Counted from the first letter of the stretch, positions 33,506-42,906 are shown. The stretch is DNA of 64,000 nt from Pararoseomonas sp. SCSIO 73927 (GCF_037040815.1 NZ_CP146232.1:806001-870000); one strand, 5' to 3'. Translations and numbers: made by a program. The notes: generated by a model not told the origin, from the letters alone.

Positions 33506-35553
33506 TGGACGCCCGCATGGATGAGGATACCGCCTTCCAGGGCTTCGCGAGTGCCGCCGGCGACGCGCCGGAGGAGAGCAGTTCCACCTCCCGCGCCGAC
33601 ATCGCCCTGGAGGTAGTGCGCTTAGCCGGGCTGAGCGAGGCCGACTACCAGCAGCAGCGGAAGGCCGCGGCGCGCGATTGCGGCCTGGCCCTCGCCGCCC
33701 TCGACAAGCTGGTGAGGGCCGAGCGTGCCCGCCGGCGTCGCGAGGAGGCCACCACCACCCGCCGAATGGCGCCGCCGGTGCCCGGCGAGGTGCGCTGGCC
33801 GCACGGCTTCGACATGGAGAAGGACGGGCTCTACGCCGACCAGGGCGAGGCGGGGCAGGTCTGGCTCTGCGCGCCGCTGGAGGTGCTGGGCGAGGCGCGG
33901 GACGCGGCCGGCGAGGGCTGGAGCCTATGGCTGCGCTGGAAAGATCGGGACGCCCGGATCCACACCTGGCCCATGCCGGCCCGCCTGCTGGTGACCGCGC
34001 CGGGCGAGCTGGAGGCGGCACTGCTGGAGCGGGGGCTGCGGGTCTCACCCAACCCGGCGTCCCGCATGCTGCTGCGCGAGGCGCTGGGCGGCGTCCAGGC
34101 CGGTTCTCGCGTCACGCTGGTATCGCGGGCCGGGTGGCACGCGGTGAGCACCAACGAGGCCGCCTACATCCTGCCCGATGGCGCGGTGATCGGCGCCACG
34201 GCGGAGGCGCTGGTGATGAAGGCGCCGCCCGAGAATGCCGCGCAGCTGGTGGCGCAGGCTGGCACGCTGGACGAGTGGAAGGCCGATGTGGCAGCGCCCG
34301 CCGCCGGGAACCCGCTCGCGGTCTTCTGCATCGCCGCGTCCCTCACCGGGCCGTTGTTGGATCCCTGTGGGGAGCCCTCTGGGGGCGCCAACATCACCGG
34401 ACGTTCGAAGAGCGGCAAGACCCTCGCAGCGCGCCTGGCCGCCTCTGTGTGGGGACCGGCCGCAAAGGGCGGGATGATGCGGGACTGGCGCAGCACGGCG
34501 AACGGGCTGGAGGGCGCGGCGGAGGAAGCCGGCGACGGGCTTCTCGTGCTGGACGAACTGCACCAAGCGGACCCGCGCGAGGTGGCAGGCGCAGTCTACA
34601 TGCTGGCGAATGAGAGCGGCAAAGGCCGCATGCGGCGCGACACCTCCGCCCAGCGCCGCCGCACCTGGCGGGTGTTCATCATCAGCACGGGCGAGCTCGA
34701 CATCGCCGCCTTCGTCGCCAAGACCGGGCAGGCACTTCCGGCCGGCGCCGAGGTGCGGCTGCCCTCCATCAGCATCGACGCCGCGACCGCATGGCCGGAG
34801 CGGCACGGACGGGCCTCGGCCGAGGCGCTGATGGGTGAGCTGCACGGGGCGGTGCGGCGCCAGCACGGGACCGCGGCACCGGTCTTTCTTGGCAAGCTGG
34901 CGCAGGCCCGGCGTGACGACGCGCACGGGCTGGCGGAAGCCGCGTCCGCCATGCGCGACCGCATCGCCGCAACGCTCCCAGCGGATGCCGACCCGCAGGT
35001 GCGCGATGTGGCCCGGCGGTTTGCCCTGGTTGCTCTCGCAGGCGAACTCGCCACGGCTTGGGGGATACTGCCCTGGCAGGAGGGCGAGGCGTTCCGTGCG
35101 GCCACGGCGATGCTCGCGCGCTGGCTCGGTAAGCGCGGCGGCAGCGCCTCCAGCGAGGAAGCCCAGCACGTCCGGGCGGTGCGCCTGTTCCTGACGCAGC
35201 ATGGGGCGTCGCGCTTCGTCGCCCTGCATTTCGACAACAACCCGGATACGCGGGGCTGGGCGGAGAGCCATCCCGACCGCCCTGTCGTCAACCGCGCCGG
35301 CTGGCGCCGCCGGCAGTCGGACGGGCGGGACGAGTACCTGATCGCCCCGGAGGTGTGGCGCGAGCTCTGCCAGGAGGCGGGCATTGATCCGGCCGAGGCC
35401 GGGCGCACGCTGCAGGCTGCCGGGTTCCTGGAGGCTGGCGACGGCAAGAACATCGCGCGCCGGGAAGGCATCCCCGGCGTCGGCCGCCCCCGCGTCTACG
35501 TCATTAAACCGAGCCTGCTGGGCGACGCCGAGCCGGGGGGCAAGGAGGCATGA
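33505..35553 (+). CDS. DUF927-domain ATPase (replicative helicase-like)
   Basis: The protein has 682 residues. Residues ~90-380 carry the DUF927 pattern (ALGGVQAGSRVTLVSRAGWH, AYILPDGAVIGA), ending in Walker A GRSKSGKTLAARLA and Walker B LLVLDELHQAD, with an arginine-rich segment RRRTWRVFIISTGE after it. The C-terminal part (EYLIAPEVWRELCQEAGIDP) resembles a winged-helix DNA-binding domain. Such proteins are replication helicases of integrative elements and satellites. A GTG at 33502 is an alternative start. Confidence 0.88.
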   Translation: MDARMDEDTAFQGFASAAGDAPEESSSTSRADIALEVVRLAGLSEADYQQQRKAAARDCGLALAALDKLVRAERARRRREEATTTRRMAPPVPGEVRWPHGFDMEKDGLYADQGEAGQVWLCAPLEVLGEARDAAGEGWSLWLRWKDRDARIHTWPMPARLLVTAPGELEAALLERGLRVSPNPASRMLLREALGGVQAGSRVTLVSRAGWHAVSTNEAAYILPDGAVIGATAEALVMKAPPENAAQLVAQAGTLDEWKADVAAPAAGNPLAVFCIAASLTGPLLDPCGEPSGGANITGRSKSGKTLAARLAASVWGPAAKGGMMRDWRSTANGLEGAAEEAGDGLLVLDELHQADPREVAGAVYMLANESGKGRMRRDTSAQRRRTWRVFIISTGELDIAAFVAKTGQALPAGAEVRLPSISIDAATAWPERHGRASAEALMGELHGAVRRQHGTAAPVFLGKLAQARRDDAHGLAEAASAMRDRIAATLPADADPQVRDVARRFALVALAGELATAWGILPWQEGEAFRAATAMLARWLGKRGGSASSEEAQHVRAVRLFLTQHGASRFVALHFDNNPDTRGWAESHPDRPVVNRAGWRRRQSDGRDEYLIAPEVWRELCQEAGIDPAEAGRTLQAAGFLEAGDGKNIARREGIPGVGRPRVYVIKPSLLGDAEPGGKEA

Positions 35554-35849
35554 CGGCCGCCCTTCGTCCGACCCGTCCGACAGCCGTCGCGAGGGTCGGA
35601 CAGCAGTTTACCCCAGTAAAATATGGGCTGTCCGACCCGCCCGACCTGTCCGACCGGAATTCAGAGGGTGGGGCTGAAAACAGCATTCGCCTCTCGGATC
35701 TGGCGACCCGTTGGCGGACCGAACTGGACCACGATGCGGCCGAGGCAGCTGCGATGGCTGAGCACTACGCCGGCCGGCTTCCCCTTCAGGCCGCAACAGC
35801 TCCTCCCGAGGATTTCTCCGAGGTGGACGCCTGGATCGCCGGCCGCTGA
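35550..35849 (+). CDS. Small hypothetical protein overlapping the GTCGGAC repeat site
   Basis: The protein has 99 residues; the ATG overlaps the DUF927 stop (ATGA). Residues 5-40 are translated from the repeat cluster (RPTRPT, LSDPPDLSD) and are probably not selected as protein. The C-terminal part, SDLATRWRTELDHDAAEAAA and SEVDAWIAGR, looks like a real helical protein. Function unknown. Confidence 0.55.
   Translation: MTAALRPTRPTAVARVGQQFTPVKYGLSDPPDLSDRNSEGGAENSIRLSDLATRWRTELDHDAAEAAAMAEHYAGRLPLQAATAPPEDFSEVDAWIAGR
35566..35654. repeat. GTCGGAC repeat cluster, site 2
   Basis: GTCCGAC occurs at 35566, 35575, 35630 and 35648, and GTCGGAC at 35595. GTCGGACA (35595-35602) and TGTCCGAC (35629-35636) flank a 26-bp spacer, almost the same bipartite arrangement as at 19321-19361. 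It lies in the start of a small gene directly after the helicase gene. Confidence 0.7.
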
Positions 35850-35918
35850 CCCCTTCGCCTGGTGCGCGCCGCCGTCACCACCGGGCCACCCATCCCCTAC
35901 GGCACACAGGAGACCACC

Positions 35919-36515
35919 ATGGACTTGACCACACTGCGACCCACCGAGCCGACCTCATCCGCCATCGCAGCTGCCCTGACCCGGGCGGAGACGATGCGCG
36001 TCACCGTCCAGGAGAGCGTCACGGCCGCCAAGGCGAACCGCGATGCCCTGCTGCTGGACGGGGATGCGCTGCAGCTCGCCACCGCAGAGAGGACGCTCAC
36101 CGATGCCCGCGGCGATGGTGAGCGCGTGGAGGCCATCGTCGCGGAGCTGACCAACCGTCTCGCCAGCACGAGGAAGGCCGAAGCGGTGAACGAGGTGCGT
36201 GCCTCGCTGGCCACCTCACGTGATGCGACCGACGCCCGCCGTGTCTGGTGGGGAAAGAACGGGCGGAAGCTGCAGGCCCTGCTCCGGGAGGCCACCGCTC
36301 TGCATCGCGGGCAGCAGGACGCTGTGGAGGACACGCGGCGCAAGCAGGTGCGCCTGGTGAAGGACTACGACGACACGACTGAGCTGACGGACGCGATCTT
36401 CGCCGAGATCCCGCCGGCCGAGGACGTGGACAACGTGGCCTACCGCCTGCTCGACAAGGTGGCCGACGCTTGGGAGCACAGCGTGTTCCTGGACCAGCCG
36501 AAGGAGGCGGTGTGA
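35919..36515 (+). CDS. Hypothetical coiled-coil protein
   Basis: The protein has 198 residues. It is almost entirely helical with heptad-like stretches (AIAAALTRAETMRVTVQESV, ERVEAIVAELTNRLASTRKA, KLQALLREATALHRGQQDAV). GGAGACCACC precedes the ATG at 35919. The C-terminus YRLLDKVADAWEHSVFLDQP is conserved-looking. No family is recognised. The stop overlaps the start of the next gene, so the pair is coupled. Confidence 0.65.
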   Translation: MDLTTLRPTEPTSSAIAAALTRAETMRVTVQESVTAAKANRDALLLDGDALQLATAERTLTDARGDGERVEAIVAELTNRLASTRKAEAVNEVRASLATSRDATDARRVWWGKNGRKLQALLREATALHRGQQDAVEDTRRKQVRLVKDYDDTTELTDAIFAEIPPAEDVDNVAYRLLDKVADAWEHSVFLDQPKEAV

Positions 36516-37105
36516 TGACCGGAGGCATGACCAAGCGTGTGGCTCCCGAGGGGGCCCACCTCTCCGCCCGTTTGCAGCGTTCGAGTGATCGGCTGAGCCC
36601 GGAGGAGATCGCGGCAGCTCGCCGTGTTCAGGACGCGCAGGATACCCCTGCACCTGCCCCGAGCACGGCACCTATGGAGGAGATGGCAGCCCCCGCCGTC
36701 ACCTTCCCTCCCATGGCAACCCTCCCGGCCCCCACAGCCCCTCCTGCTGCCCTGGAGGCCCATGCCATCGCCCGGATGTGTGACGAGGCGGGCGTGCCGG
36801 AGCTGATCGTCTCCATGCTGCGCCAGCCCATGACGCTGAAGCAGGTGGAGGGGCAGTTGGAAGAGGCGCGGCTGATCCTGCAGTGCGGGACGCTGATGGG
36901 GCAGCCCACGATGGGGCGGAAGCTAATGGCGGCCGGCGTGAGCCTGAGCACGGCCCGAAGCCTGATCAACGAGGCCGCGGTGCAGGCGGATGAGGCGATC
37001 GTCACTGACCCGACCCACTCGGGCGGTCCGCCTCAGCCTAGCCACCCGCGGATTAACTCGGCCGCGGTCTATGCCCGCCTGAACGCTGCCCAGGGCAAGG
37101 GCTGA
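36515..37105 (+). CDS. Hypothetical protein with a C-terminal region like phage prohead proteases
   Basis: The protein has 196 residues. The first ~85 residues are Pro/Ala-rich. Residues ~88-130 (AIARMCDEAGVPELIVSMLR, TLKQVEGQLEEARLIL) resemble the helical tail after the ClpP/S49-type prohead protease domain. The catalytic domain itself is absent. The ATG overlaps the upstream stop. This could be a remnant of a phage module or an adaptor; function unknown. Confidence 0.55.
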   Translation: MTGGMTKRVAPEGAHLSARLQRSSDRLSPEEIAAARRVQDAQDTPAPAPSTAPMEEMAAPAVTFPPMATLPAPTAPPAALEAHAIARMCDEAGVPELIVSMLRQPMTLKQVEGQLEEARLILQCGTLMGQPTMGRKLMAAGVSLSTARSLINEAAVQADEAIVTDPTHSGGPPQPSHPRINSAAVYARLNAAQGKG

Positions 37106-37515
<410 letters not shown>

Positions 37516-37767
37516 ATGGCGAAGTTGACTTACACGGTTGTCCAAGTCGGTTCTGAGTGGGTCATCAGGCTGAACGGCACCGAGTATGCCGGCTACCGGT
37601 CTCAGGCGAGCGCCGTCACCGCCGCGAAGGCTGTTGCTGCCAAGCTCGGCCTTAATGGCAGCGAGACTTTTGTTGAGGTTCGTGGAGCCGACGGTTCAGT
37701 GAAAACCGTCTTCGCTTCCGACCCGGAGCCGCCGACCATCGACAGCATGATGGACGCCGAGCGCTGA
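37516..37767 (+). CDS. DUF2188-like small protein
   Basis: The protein has 83 residues: a short beta-rich start TYTVVQVGSEWVIRLNGTEYAG, a helix SQASAVTAAKAVAAKLGLNG, then FVEVRGADGSVKTVF. This V-x-W-x-V...A-x-x-A-A...G-x-D-G layout matches DUF2188 proteins of unknown function. It starts about 65 bp after the poly-G tract. Confidence 0.65.
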   Translation: MAKLTYTVVQVGSEWVIRLNGTEYAGYRSQASAVTAAKAVAAKLGLNGSETFVEVRGADGSVKTVFASDPEPPTIDSMMDAER

Positions 37768-37782
37768 CGTCGTCGCGCCTAC

Positions 37783-37971
37783 TTACTTCGCCGCTTCTAT
37801 CGTCAGTCGCTCCAGCTCTGGCAAGCCAGCCTCAAAGGCATCCTCACTGGATTTGAAGGATTGGTTGCTGCTGGCAAGCGTTTGCCCCGCCAGCATCACC
37901 AACCACCACCACTGCATCGAGACCCGTCCTCGGCGCTCCAGGATGAGCCTGGGCTCTTGATCGTCCACCAT
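37783..37971 (-). CDS. Small hypothetical protein
   Basis: The protein has 62 residues from MVDDQEPRLILERRG. The core MQWWWLVMLAGQTLASSNQS and the helix SSEDAFEAGLPELERLTIEA resemble the beta-hairpin-plus-helix proteins elsewhere on the island. A longer frame to 38034 exists. Function unknown. Confidence 0.45.
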   Translation of the reverse strand: MVDDQEPRLILERRGRVSMQWWWLVMLAGQTLASSNQSFKSSEDAFEAGLPELERLTIEAAK

Positions 37972-38338
37972 ATGCTCAACCCCAGCCCAGTGAAGGCGGG
38001 CGGTATCACACAATGAAGGCGGGTAACGTTGCACGTCGATGACGTGGGACCATCGGCAACCACACAGAGGCGAGACCGCTTAGACCGGGGACAGAACAAA
38101 CAGGGTTCCGAGCGATGGGGGTTACCCCGCCTCGTCACCTATCGGTACTGAGCCCCTGCCCCCCGCCGCAGCTCGTCCGACCGACCAAGCATCAATCAAC
38201 TTCATCTATCGCAGTCATCGACACTGGCAGAATGTTCGATCGCACGCACATCGGACATTGCTTTGGCCACCGCGGGCCCACTTCGGGCGTCCGCCTCCAG
38301 CACTGGGCAGCGGCATGCGCCCGCTAAAAAGGCGTGTG
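37972..38338. other. Intergenic region with no recognised feature
   Basis: I see no supported gene, strong hairpin or repeat here. The short frames on both strands lack protein-like composition. Confidence 0.4.
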
Positions 38339-38548
38339 ATGTTCAACCCCACCAAAGGGCCGGATGGTCCCAAGTTGATCAGCGAGTGCGGCCCGCTCCT
38401 GGGTGCGAGCTACGCCTACCGAGGCGCAATCATCGACGGGAACCCGACAGGCACCCTCTTCCGGATCAGCCTGCCCGGCCTTCAGATCAATGGATGGAAG
38501 GGCAAGTGCCGCCTTGAGGATGCTGGCCCTGATCGATGCGGCACTTGA
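38339..38548 (+). CDS. Small hypothetical protein
   Basis: The protein has 69 residues from MFNPTKGPDGPKLISECG. It contains three cysteines (ECG, GKCRL, DRCGT) and a beta-like stretch RGAIIDGNPTGTLFRISLPG. No family is recognised, and the start is preceded only by a weak ribosome-binding site. Confidence 0.4.
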   Translation: MFNPTKGPDGPKLISECGPLLGASYAYRGAIIDGNPTGTLFRISLPGLQINGWKGKCRLEDAGPDRCGT

Positions 38549-38657
38549 CCAACGCAGAGAGGGTTAGCGCTGCCTAACCTGGACCCTTGGCTCCCCTGCC
38601 TAAGGGTCCAGTAGGGCCGGTGTGCGATCCCCCCGATCAGCAGCGCACCGGCCCACC

Positions 38658-38936
38658 CTACCTTGTTCGTCGGCTAGGCTCTCTGCCCCTTAACGCTTCC
38701 CGGCCTGCGTGGAACGCCTCTTCAGCCCCGCGATATCCAACGTCCGACCGGAGAACGCATGTCTCGCCTTGCCAATGTCGCCAACGCCATGGAGCGCGCC
38801 CAATCCCCACTTTCTGAACCCGTACCTCGATTGGTCCGGATAGGGCGGCGCTGGCTGAGCGTATCTCCATGTCGCTCAGAACGATGACGTCAAAAGAGGT
38901 TTCATGCTCCCCCAAGTTCATGATCCACACGGACAT
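38658..38936 (-). CDS. Small hypothetical protein
   Basis: The protein has 92 residues. RAPWRWRHWQGETCVLRSDV and GYRGAEEAFHAGREAL show the W-x-W hairpin followed by an EEA-x-x-AG helix, as in the other small island proteins. No family is recognised. Confidence 0.45.
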   Translation of the reverse strand: MSVWIMNLGEHETSFDVIVLSDMEIRSASAALSGPIEVRVQKVGIGRAPWRWRHWQGETCVLRSDVGYRGAEEAFHAGREALRGREPSRRTR

Positions 38937-39332
38937 GGAGAAGGCTCCGGCCTAGGTGGCTTTAGGGCAGCAAGGTAGCCGAGCTCCTTCCGGATCCCCT
39001 CGTGGCCTTGCTGCTAGGCTTTGGTCCTGTTCCGCCAACACCTCAGGCGCAACTTGTGCTCCCTCTAGCGCGTCGGCGGTGACCACCAGCTCAGCCTAAT
39101 CGATGTGGAACTGCCCGGGGCCGCAATGACCATGGACAGCCCTCGGCGCGGTCTTGCACGCCAGAAGTACCCCTCAAGATTGGTGAAGCGCGGAGCCATG
39201 AACGGTCCGGGAACGGAGTTCGTGAAGATCCAGCCAAGCAAGTGATCTAAGCGCGATTGCCCTTGTGGGCTGAAACGTGGGCCAGAGTGCTGACCTCAAG
39301 CCGAACATCGGAGAAAAAAGGCTTTTTGCGCC
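38937..39332. other. Right end of the island, non-coding
   Basis: About 400 bp without a supported gene. It contains the candidate arm-type motifs at 39265-39282 and AAAAAAGGCTTTTT close to attR. Otherwise no feature is recognised. Confidence 0.4.
39265..39282. promoter_or_regulatory. Candidate integrase arm-type site, right end
   Basis: GTGGGCTGAAACGTGGGC contains the 16-bp match to 17981-17996 and two GTGGGC units. It lies 57 bp inside attR, consistent with an arm site or excisionase site. Confidence 0.5.
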
Positions 39333-39820
39333 CTAAGCGCGGAAGGTGTCGTAGCCGAACTGCCGCAGCGGCGGCTGCTGCTCCGGCAGGCGCGCGGCGA
39401 AGAAGGCCTCCGTGTTGGAGAGCGGCTCGGCGAAGTCGGGGCGCGCCGCGGCCGGGAAGCCGCCGGTCGTCGGTGCCGCATACATCGGCGTTCCCGGCAT
39501 CGGGGCGCCGTGCATCGGCACCGAGGCCAAGGGCGCGGCGGCGGCGCGGCAGGGGCCGGGAAAGCAGGGGTCGGGAAAGAGGACGGAATCCCGCCCGATG
39601 CCCGGGACCCCGCCGCGTCCAGGATGCGCTGCAGGATGTCCTGCTGCGACCCCGTGGGCAGCCCCGGCAGCGGCGCGCCGCCCGGCAGGGTAGAGGGGAG
39701 CGAGGGCGGCATCAGCGGCTGACCCTGCCCGCCGATCTGCCCGGAGGCCCCGCCCATCGGCGGTAGGGCGAGCAGGAGCGCCGCTCCGAGACGCCCCGCC
39801 CTCGTAGCGACGTTCCGCAT
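39333..39820 (-). pseudogene. SLBB polysaccharide export protein, 5' part of the split gene
   Basis: From ATG 39820 the product begins with a signal peptide (RAGRLGAALLLALPPMGGASG) and QQDILQRILDAAGSRASGG. Around 39532-39550, a GC-rich GCC repeat, the sensible frame changes by one base. It then continues SVPMHGAPMPGTPMYAAP...PLSNTEAFFAARLPEQQ and LRQFGYDTFR, hitting a stop in island DNA at 39333. FGYDxFR is the conserved segment just before the poly-export domain. The gene is broken by the island and also by a frameshift, unless the latter is a sequencing error. Confidence 0.85.
39339..39357. repeat. attR: 19-bp direct repeat at the right island end
   Basis: This is identical to 17845-17863. 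The outer (right) side continues into the SLBB 5' part; the inner side is island DNA with a stop codon 3 bp beyond the core in the reading frame of the split gene. Confidence 0.9.
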
Positions 39821-39920
39821 CGGCAAGCGCCCGCCCCCGGCCGAGCCCCGCCACGCGCCGCAACCGGCCGGCGAGGCGGAACAGATATAACAAACCCGTG
39901 ATCGTGCTAACACGCGTCCC

Positions 39921-41702
39921 ATGCCCCTCCAAGCACCCCGAGCCCTGCTGCGCCTCGATGCCGCCGCCCGGCTCGGCGCGCGCCCGCTGCTGTGGCTGGC
40001 ATGGCACAGGGGCCGGGTGGCCTCCGGGCTGGCCGGACGCGCGCTGCGCGACGCGCCGCCCCCCGCCGGCCCCTTCCTGCCGGATTCCGCGCCCCCGCTG
40101 CCGCCACTCCCGCCACCACCCCTGCCGCCCGGCGCGGCCGCGGCGCTGCTGGCCGCGGCCGAACGCCTCCCCCGGCCGTCGCGCACGGTCCCTTCGACCC
40201 CGCTGCCCCCGCTCTCGGGATGGACCTCTTCACCCCCGGCGACGTCCGCCCGGTCTGGGAGGCGAACCGCCTCGCCTGGCTCCCCCTCCTCGTCCAGGCC
40301 CACCGCCTGGAACCCGGTGCCGGCCACCGCGCCCGTGCCGAGGCCCGGCTGGCGGAATGGGCCGCAGCCAACCCACCCTTCCGCGGTCCCAACTGGGCCT
40401 GCGGGCAGGAGGCGGCTGCGCGCCCTCCACCTCGCCCTCGCCCAGGCCCTGCTCGGCGGCGGCCCGCCCGCGCCGGGGATGGCCGCCCTGCTGCGCCTGC
40501 ACGCCCGCCGAATCGCCGCCACCCGCGCCTATGCCGTGGCGCAGGACAACAACCACTCCGTCAGCGAACCCGCCGGACTCCTCGCCTGCGCCTGGGGCCT
40601 CGGCGAGGCGGCCACGGCCCGGCACGCCGCCCGCGACCTCGCCCGCGCCCTGGCGCGGCTGGTGGCGGAAGATGGCGGCTTCGCCCAGGTCTCCACCGGC
40701 TACCACCGGCTGCTGCTGGACGTGCTCTCCACCCTGGAATGGCTGCGTCGCCGCCACGCCGCCCCGCCCCTGCCCGCCCCCTTCGCCGAGCGCGCCGCCG
40801 CCGCCGCGCGCTGGCTGGCCCGGCTGGTGGACCCGCCCACGGGCGCCACGCCCCGCCTCGGCCACCAGGACGGCTCCGCCCTCGCCGACCTCTCCCTCGC
40901 CGGCCCCGCCGATTCACGCGGAAGCGCGGAGCGCGCCGCCCGCCTTTTCCTCGGCGCCTCCGCCGGTTTCCCCGACGACCCCGGCTGCGCCTGGCTCGCC
41001 CTGCCGCCCACGCCCCCTTTGGCAGCGGAAGCCGGATGGACCGCAACCGGCACGCGCGGCTGGCATCGTGGTACCGCCCGCGCCCTGCTCCGCACCGGCC
41101 CCCTGCGCTTCCGTCCAGGCCAGGCGGACCTGCTGCACCTCGACCTCTGGCACGGCCCGCTGAACCTCCTGCGGGACACCGGCACCGGCGCCTACAACCC
41201 GCCCCACGACCGGGAATGGTGGGCGCCCCACTTCGCCTCCGCCGCCGCCCACAACCTGATCCTCTTCGACGACACGGAGCCCATGCCCCGCGCCGGCCGC
41301 TTCCTTCTCGCCCGCTGGGTGGCCACCGAACCTCTCCCGGACGGCGGCGCCACCCGCGACGCCCGCGGCAACCGCCACGCCCGCCGCGTCCACCCCGGCG
41401 CGGCGGAATGGAGCGTCGAGGACCGGGTCTCCGGCCCCTTCCGCGCCCTCGCCCTGCGCTGGCACCTCGCCCCCGGCCCCTGGCAGCTGGAAGGGCACGC
41501 GCTGCAAGGTCCGGCCGCCCGCATCGCCCTCTCCGCGGACGCCCCGCTCCGCCTCTCGCTGGAGGAAGCATGGGAAAGCCCGGCCTATGGCGAGGCGCAG
41601 CGCATCCCGGTGCTCGTGGCCCGCGCGGCGGCGCCCATCCGCGCGATCACCACGCGAATCACGTTCCGTGCCGGTTGCACGGAGGTCAAAACTGACGCCT
41701 AG
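39921..41702 (+). CDS. Heparinase II/III-like protein of the EPS locus, with two apparent compensating frameshifts
   Basis: The frame gives 593 residues, but residues ~91-165 are out of frame. The family-like segment GMDLFTPGDVRPVWEANRLA...NPPFRGPNWACGQEAA is in another frame between about 40190 and 40415. A missing C near 40190 and an extra base near 40411-40417 would explain it. The C-terminal part has the heparinase II/III beta-domain pattern (DLLHLDLWHGPLNLLRDTGTGAYN, AAAHNLILFDDTEPMPRAGR). Such proteins are polysaccharide lyases or chain-modifying enzymes common in EPS clusters. It is divergent from the SLBB 5' part. Confidence 0.8.
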   Translation: MPLQAPRALLRLDAAARLGARPLLWLAWHRGRVASGLAGRALRDAPPPAGPFLPDSAPPLPPLPPPPLPPGAAAALLAAAERLPRPSRTVPSTPLPPLSGWTSSPPATSARSGRRTASPGSPSSSRPTAWNPVPATAPVPRPGWRNGPQPTHPSAVPTGPAGRRRLRALHLALAQALLGGGPPAPGMAALLRLHARRIAATRAYAVAQDNNHSVSEPAGLLACAWGLGEAATARHAARDLARALARLVAEDGGFAQVSTGYHRLLLDVLSTLEWLRRRHAAPPLPAPFAERAAAAARWLARLVDPPTGATPRLGHQDGSALADLSLAGPADSRGSAERAARLFLGASAGFPDDPGCAWLALPPTPPLAAEAGWTATGTRGWHRGTARALLRTGPLRFRPGQADLLHLDLWHGPLNLLRDTGTGAYNPPHDREWWAPHFASAAAHNLILFDDTEPMPRAGRFLLARWVATEPLPDGGATRDARGNRHARRVHPGAAEWSVEDRVSGPFRALALRWHLAPGPWQLEGHALQGPAARIALSADAPLRLSLEEAWESPAYGEAQRIPVLVARAAAPIRAITTRITFRAGCTEVKTDA

Positions 41703-41730
41703 AATAGACAACACAGTCTCGTGAACGTGG

Positions 41731-42636
41731 ATGCCGCTCGAACTCCTCCTGCTCGGCGTCTGGCGCCTCCGCTGGCAGGTCGCCTCGGCGGCCCTCGCCT
41801 TCCTGCTGCTCGGCGCCACCCTCGTCATCCTCTGGCCGCGCCAGTACGTCGCGGAGGCCGTGGTGGCACCGGCCGAGACCACGGGCCTGGCCGCCTCCAC
41901 CCTCATCCAGGGCGGCCTCGTCATGCCCGGCGGCCTCCTGGACACGCGCGCCGGCGGCAACTTCGCCATCTACCTCGCCGCCCTCCGCAGCCCGGAAGCC
42001 GTGGCGATGCTGGCCCGGGACACGGACATCCTGACGGAACTCTCCCGCCAGAAGCGGGAGGGCGCGACCGGCCGCCTCCGCACCCTCGCCGGCTTCCCGC
42101 CCTCCCCCGCGGACCTGGACGACGTGGACCGCTGGCTGGACCGCAACCTCGGCGTCACCCAGTCCCTCGCCACCGTCACCACCAGCCTCTCCATCCCCCA
42201 CCCGGACCGTCTGGCCGCGCTGGACATCCTCCGCCGCCTCCACGCCTTCGGGGAGGCACAGGTGCGCACCAGCCTGGACGACCTCGCCCGCCGCCGCGTC
42301 GCCGCCCTGGAAGCCCGGCTGGCGACGGAGCGCGACATCTACCTCCGCACCCCGATCTACGAGCTGCTGGCCCAGCACCAGCGCGCCGCCGTCATCGCCT
42401 CGGCCGACGAGGCCGTGGCGGCCCGCCTCGTCTCCGCCCCCAGTGCCGGCCTCTGGCCCGCCCTGCCGAACCGCCCCCTGCTGCTGATGCTGCTGGCCGT
42501 CGCCGTGCCGCTGGCCTGCACCCTCCTCGCCGCCTGCCGCGTGCTGCTCTTCGGCGTGCCCGCCGCCCGCGAAAGCCGCCCGGCCGGCGCCCGCATCGCG
42601 CCAAGCCCGATCCTGGCGCGGAAGCGGGAGGAGTAG
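41731..42636 (+). CDS. Wzz-type polysaccharide chain-length regulator
   Basis: The protein has 301 residues. Two membrane helices, ~17-36 (ASAALAFLLLGATLVILWP) and ~250-270 (RPLLLMLLAVAVPLACTLLA), enclose a periplasmic helical domain with ALEARLATERDIYLRTPIYE. This is the PCP1-like topology controlling polymer length with the Wzy polymerase in the inner membrane. No cytoplasmic kinase domain is present. It follows the heparinase-like gene by 28 bp on the same strand. Confidence 0.85.
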   Translation: MPLELLLLGVWRLRWQVASAALAFLLLGATLVILWPRQYVAEAVVAPAETTGLAASTLIQGGLVMPGGLLDTRAGGNFAIYLAALRSPEAVAMLARDTDILTELSRQKREGATGRLRTLAGFPPSPADLDDVDRWLDRNLGVTQSLATVTTSLSIPHPDRLAALDILRRLHAFGEAQVRTSLDDLARRRVAALEARLATERDIYLRTPIYELLAQHQRAAVIASADEAVAARLVSAPSAGLWPALPNRPLLLMLLAVAVPLACTLLAACRVLLFGVPAARESRPAGARIAPSPILARKREE

Positions 42637-42664
42637 TGGGCGCCTGCCCAGTCCTGCCAAGGCG

Positions 42665-42906
42665 GTCCGTCCCGGGGAGAGGAAGAAGGAATTCTTCCTC
42701 TCCCCGGACCCCTCACCATCATCTTTTTCTTCGAGTTGGAATTTCCCGGCTGACGGTGCGCCTCGGCTCATGGAGCCGAGGCGACTGCCGGGTCAGGACA
42801 GTTGCCGATCGAACAGGGCCGACACCTCCCGTCAGTCCCGCGGCAGCCCGATGCAGGTCCAGGAGGCTCAGCCTCCTGGCGGGGGTCCAGGGGGCAGCGC
42901 CCCCTG
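42665..42906. repeat. Dispersed composite palindromic element, copy C
   Basis: The long hairpin has a perfect 16-bp stem at 42672-42707 (CCGGGGAGAGGAAGAA, loop GGAA). It is followed by CTGACGGTGCGCC, a GCCTCGGCTC/GAGCCGAGGC hairpin, a CCAGGAGGC/GCCTCCTGG hairpin and a CCAGGGGGC/GCCCCCTGG hairpin. It lies between two genes of the same direction and may end the wzz transcript. Confidence 0.85.
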
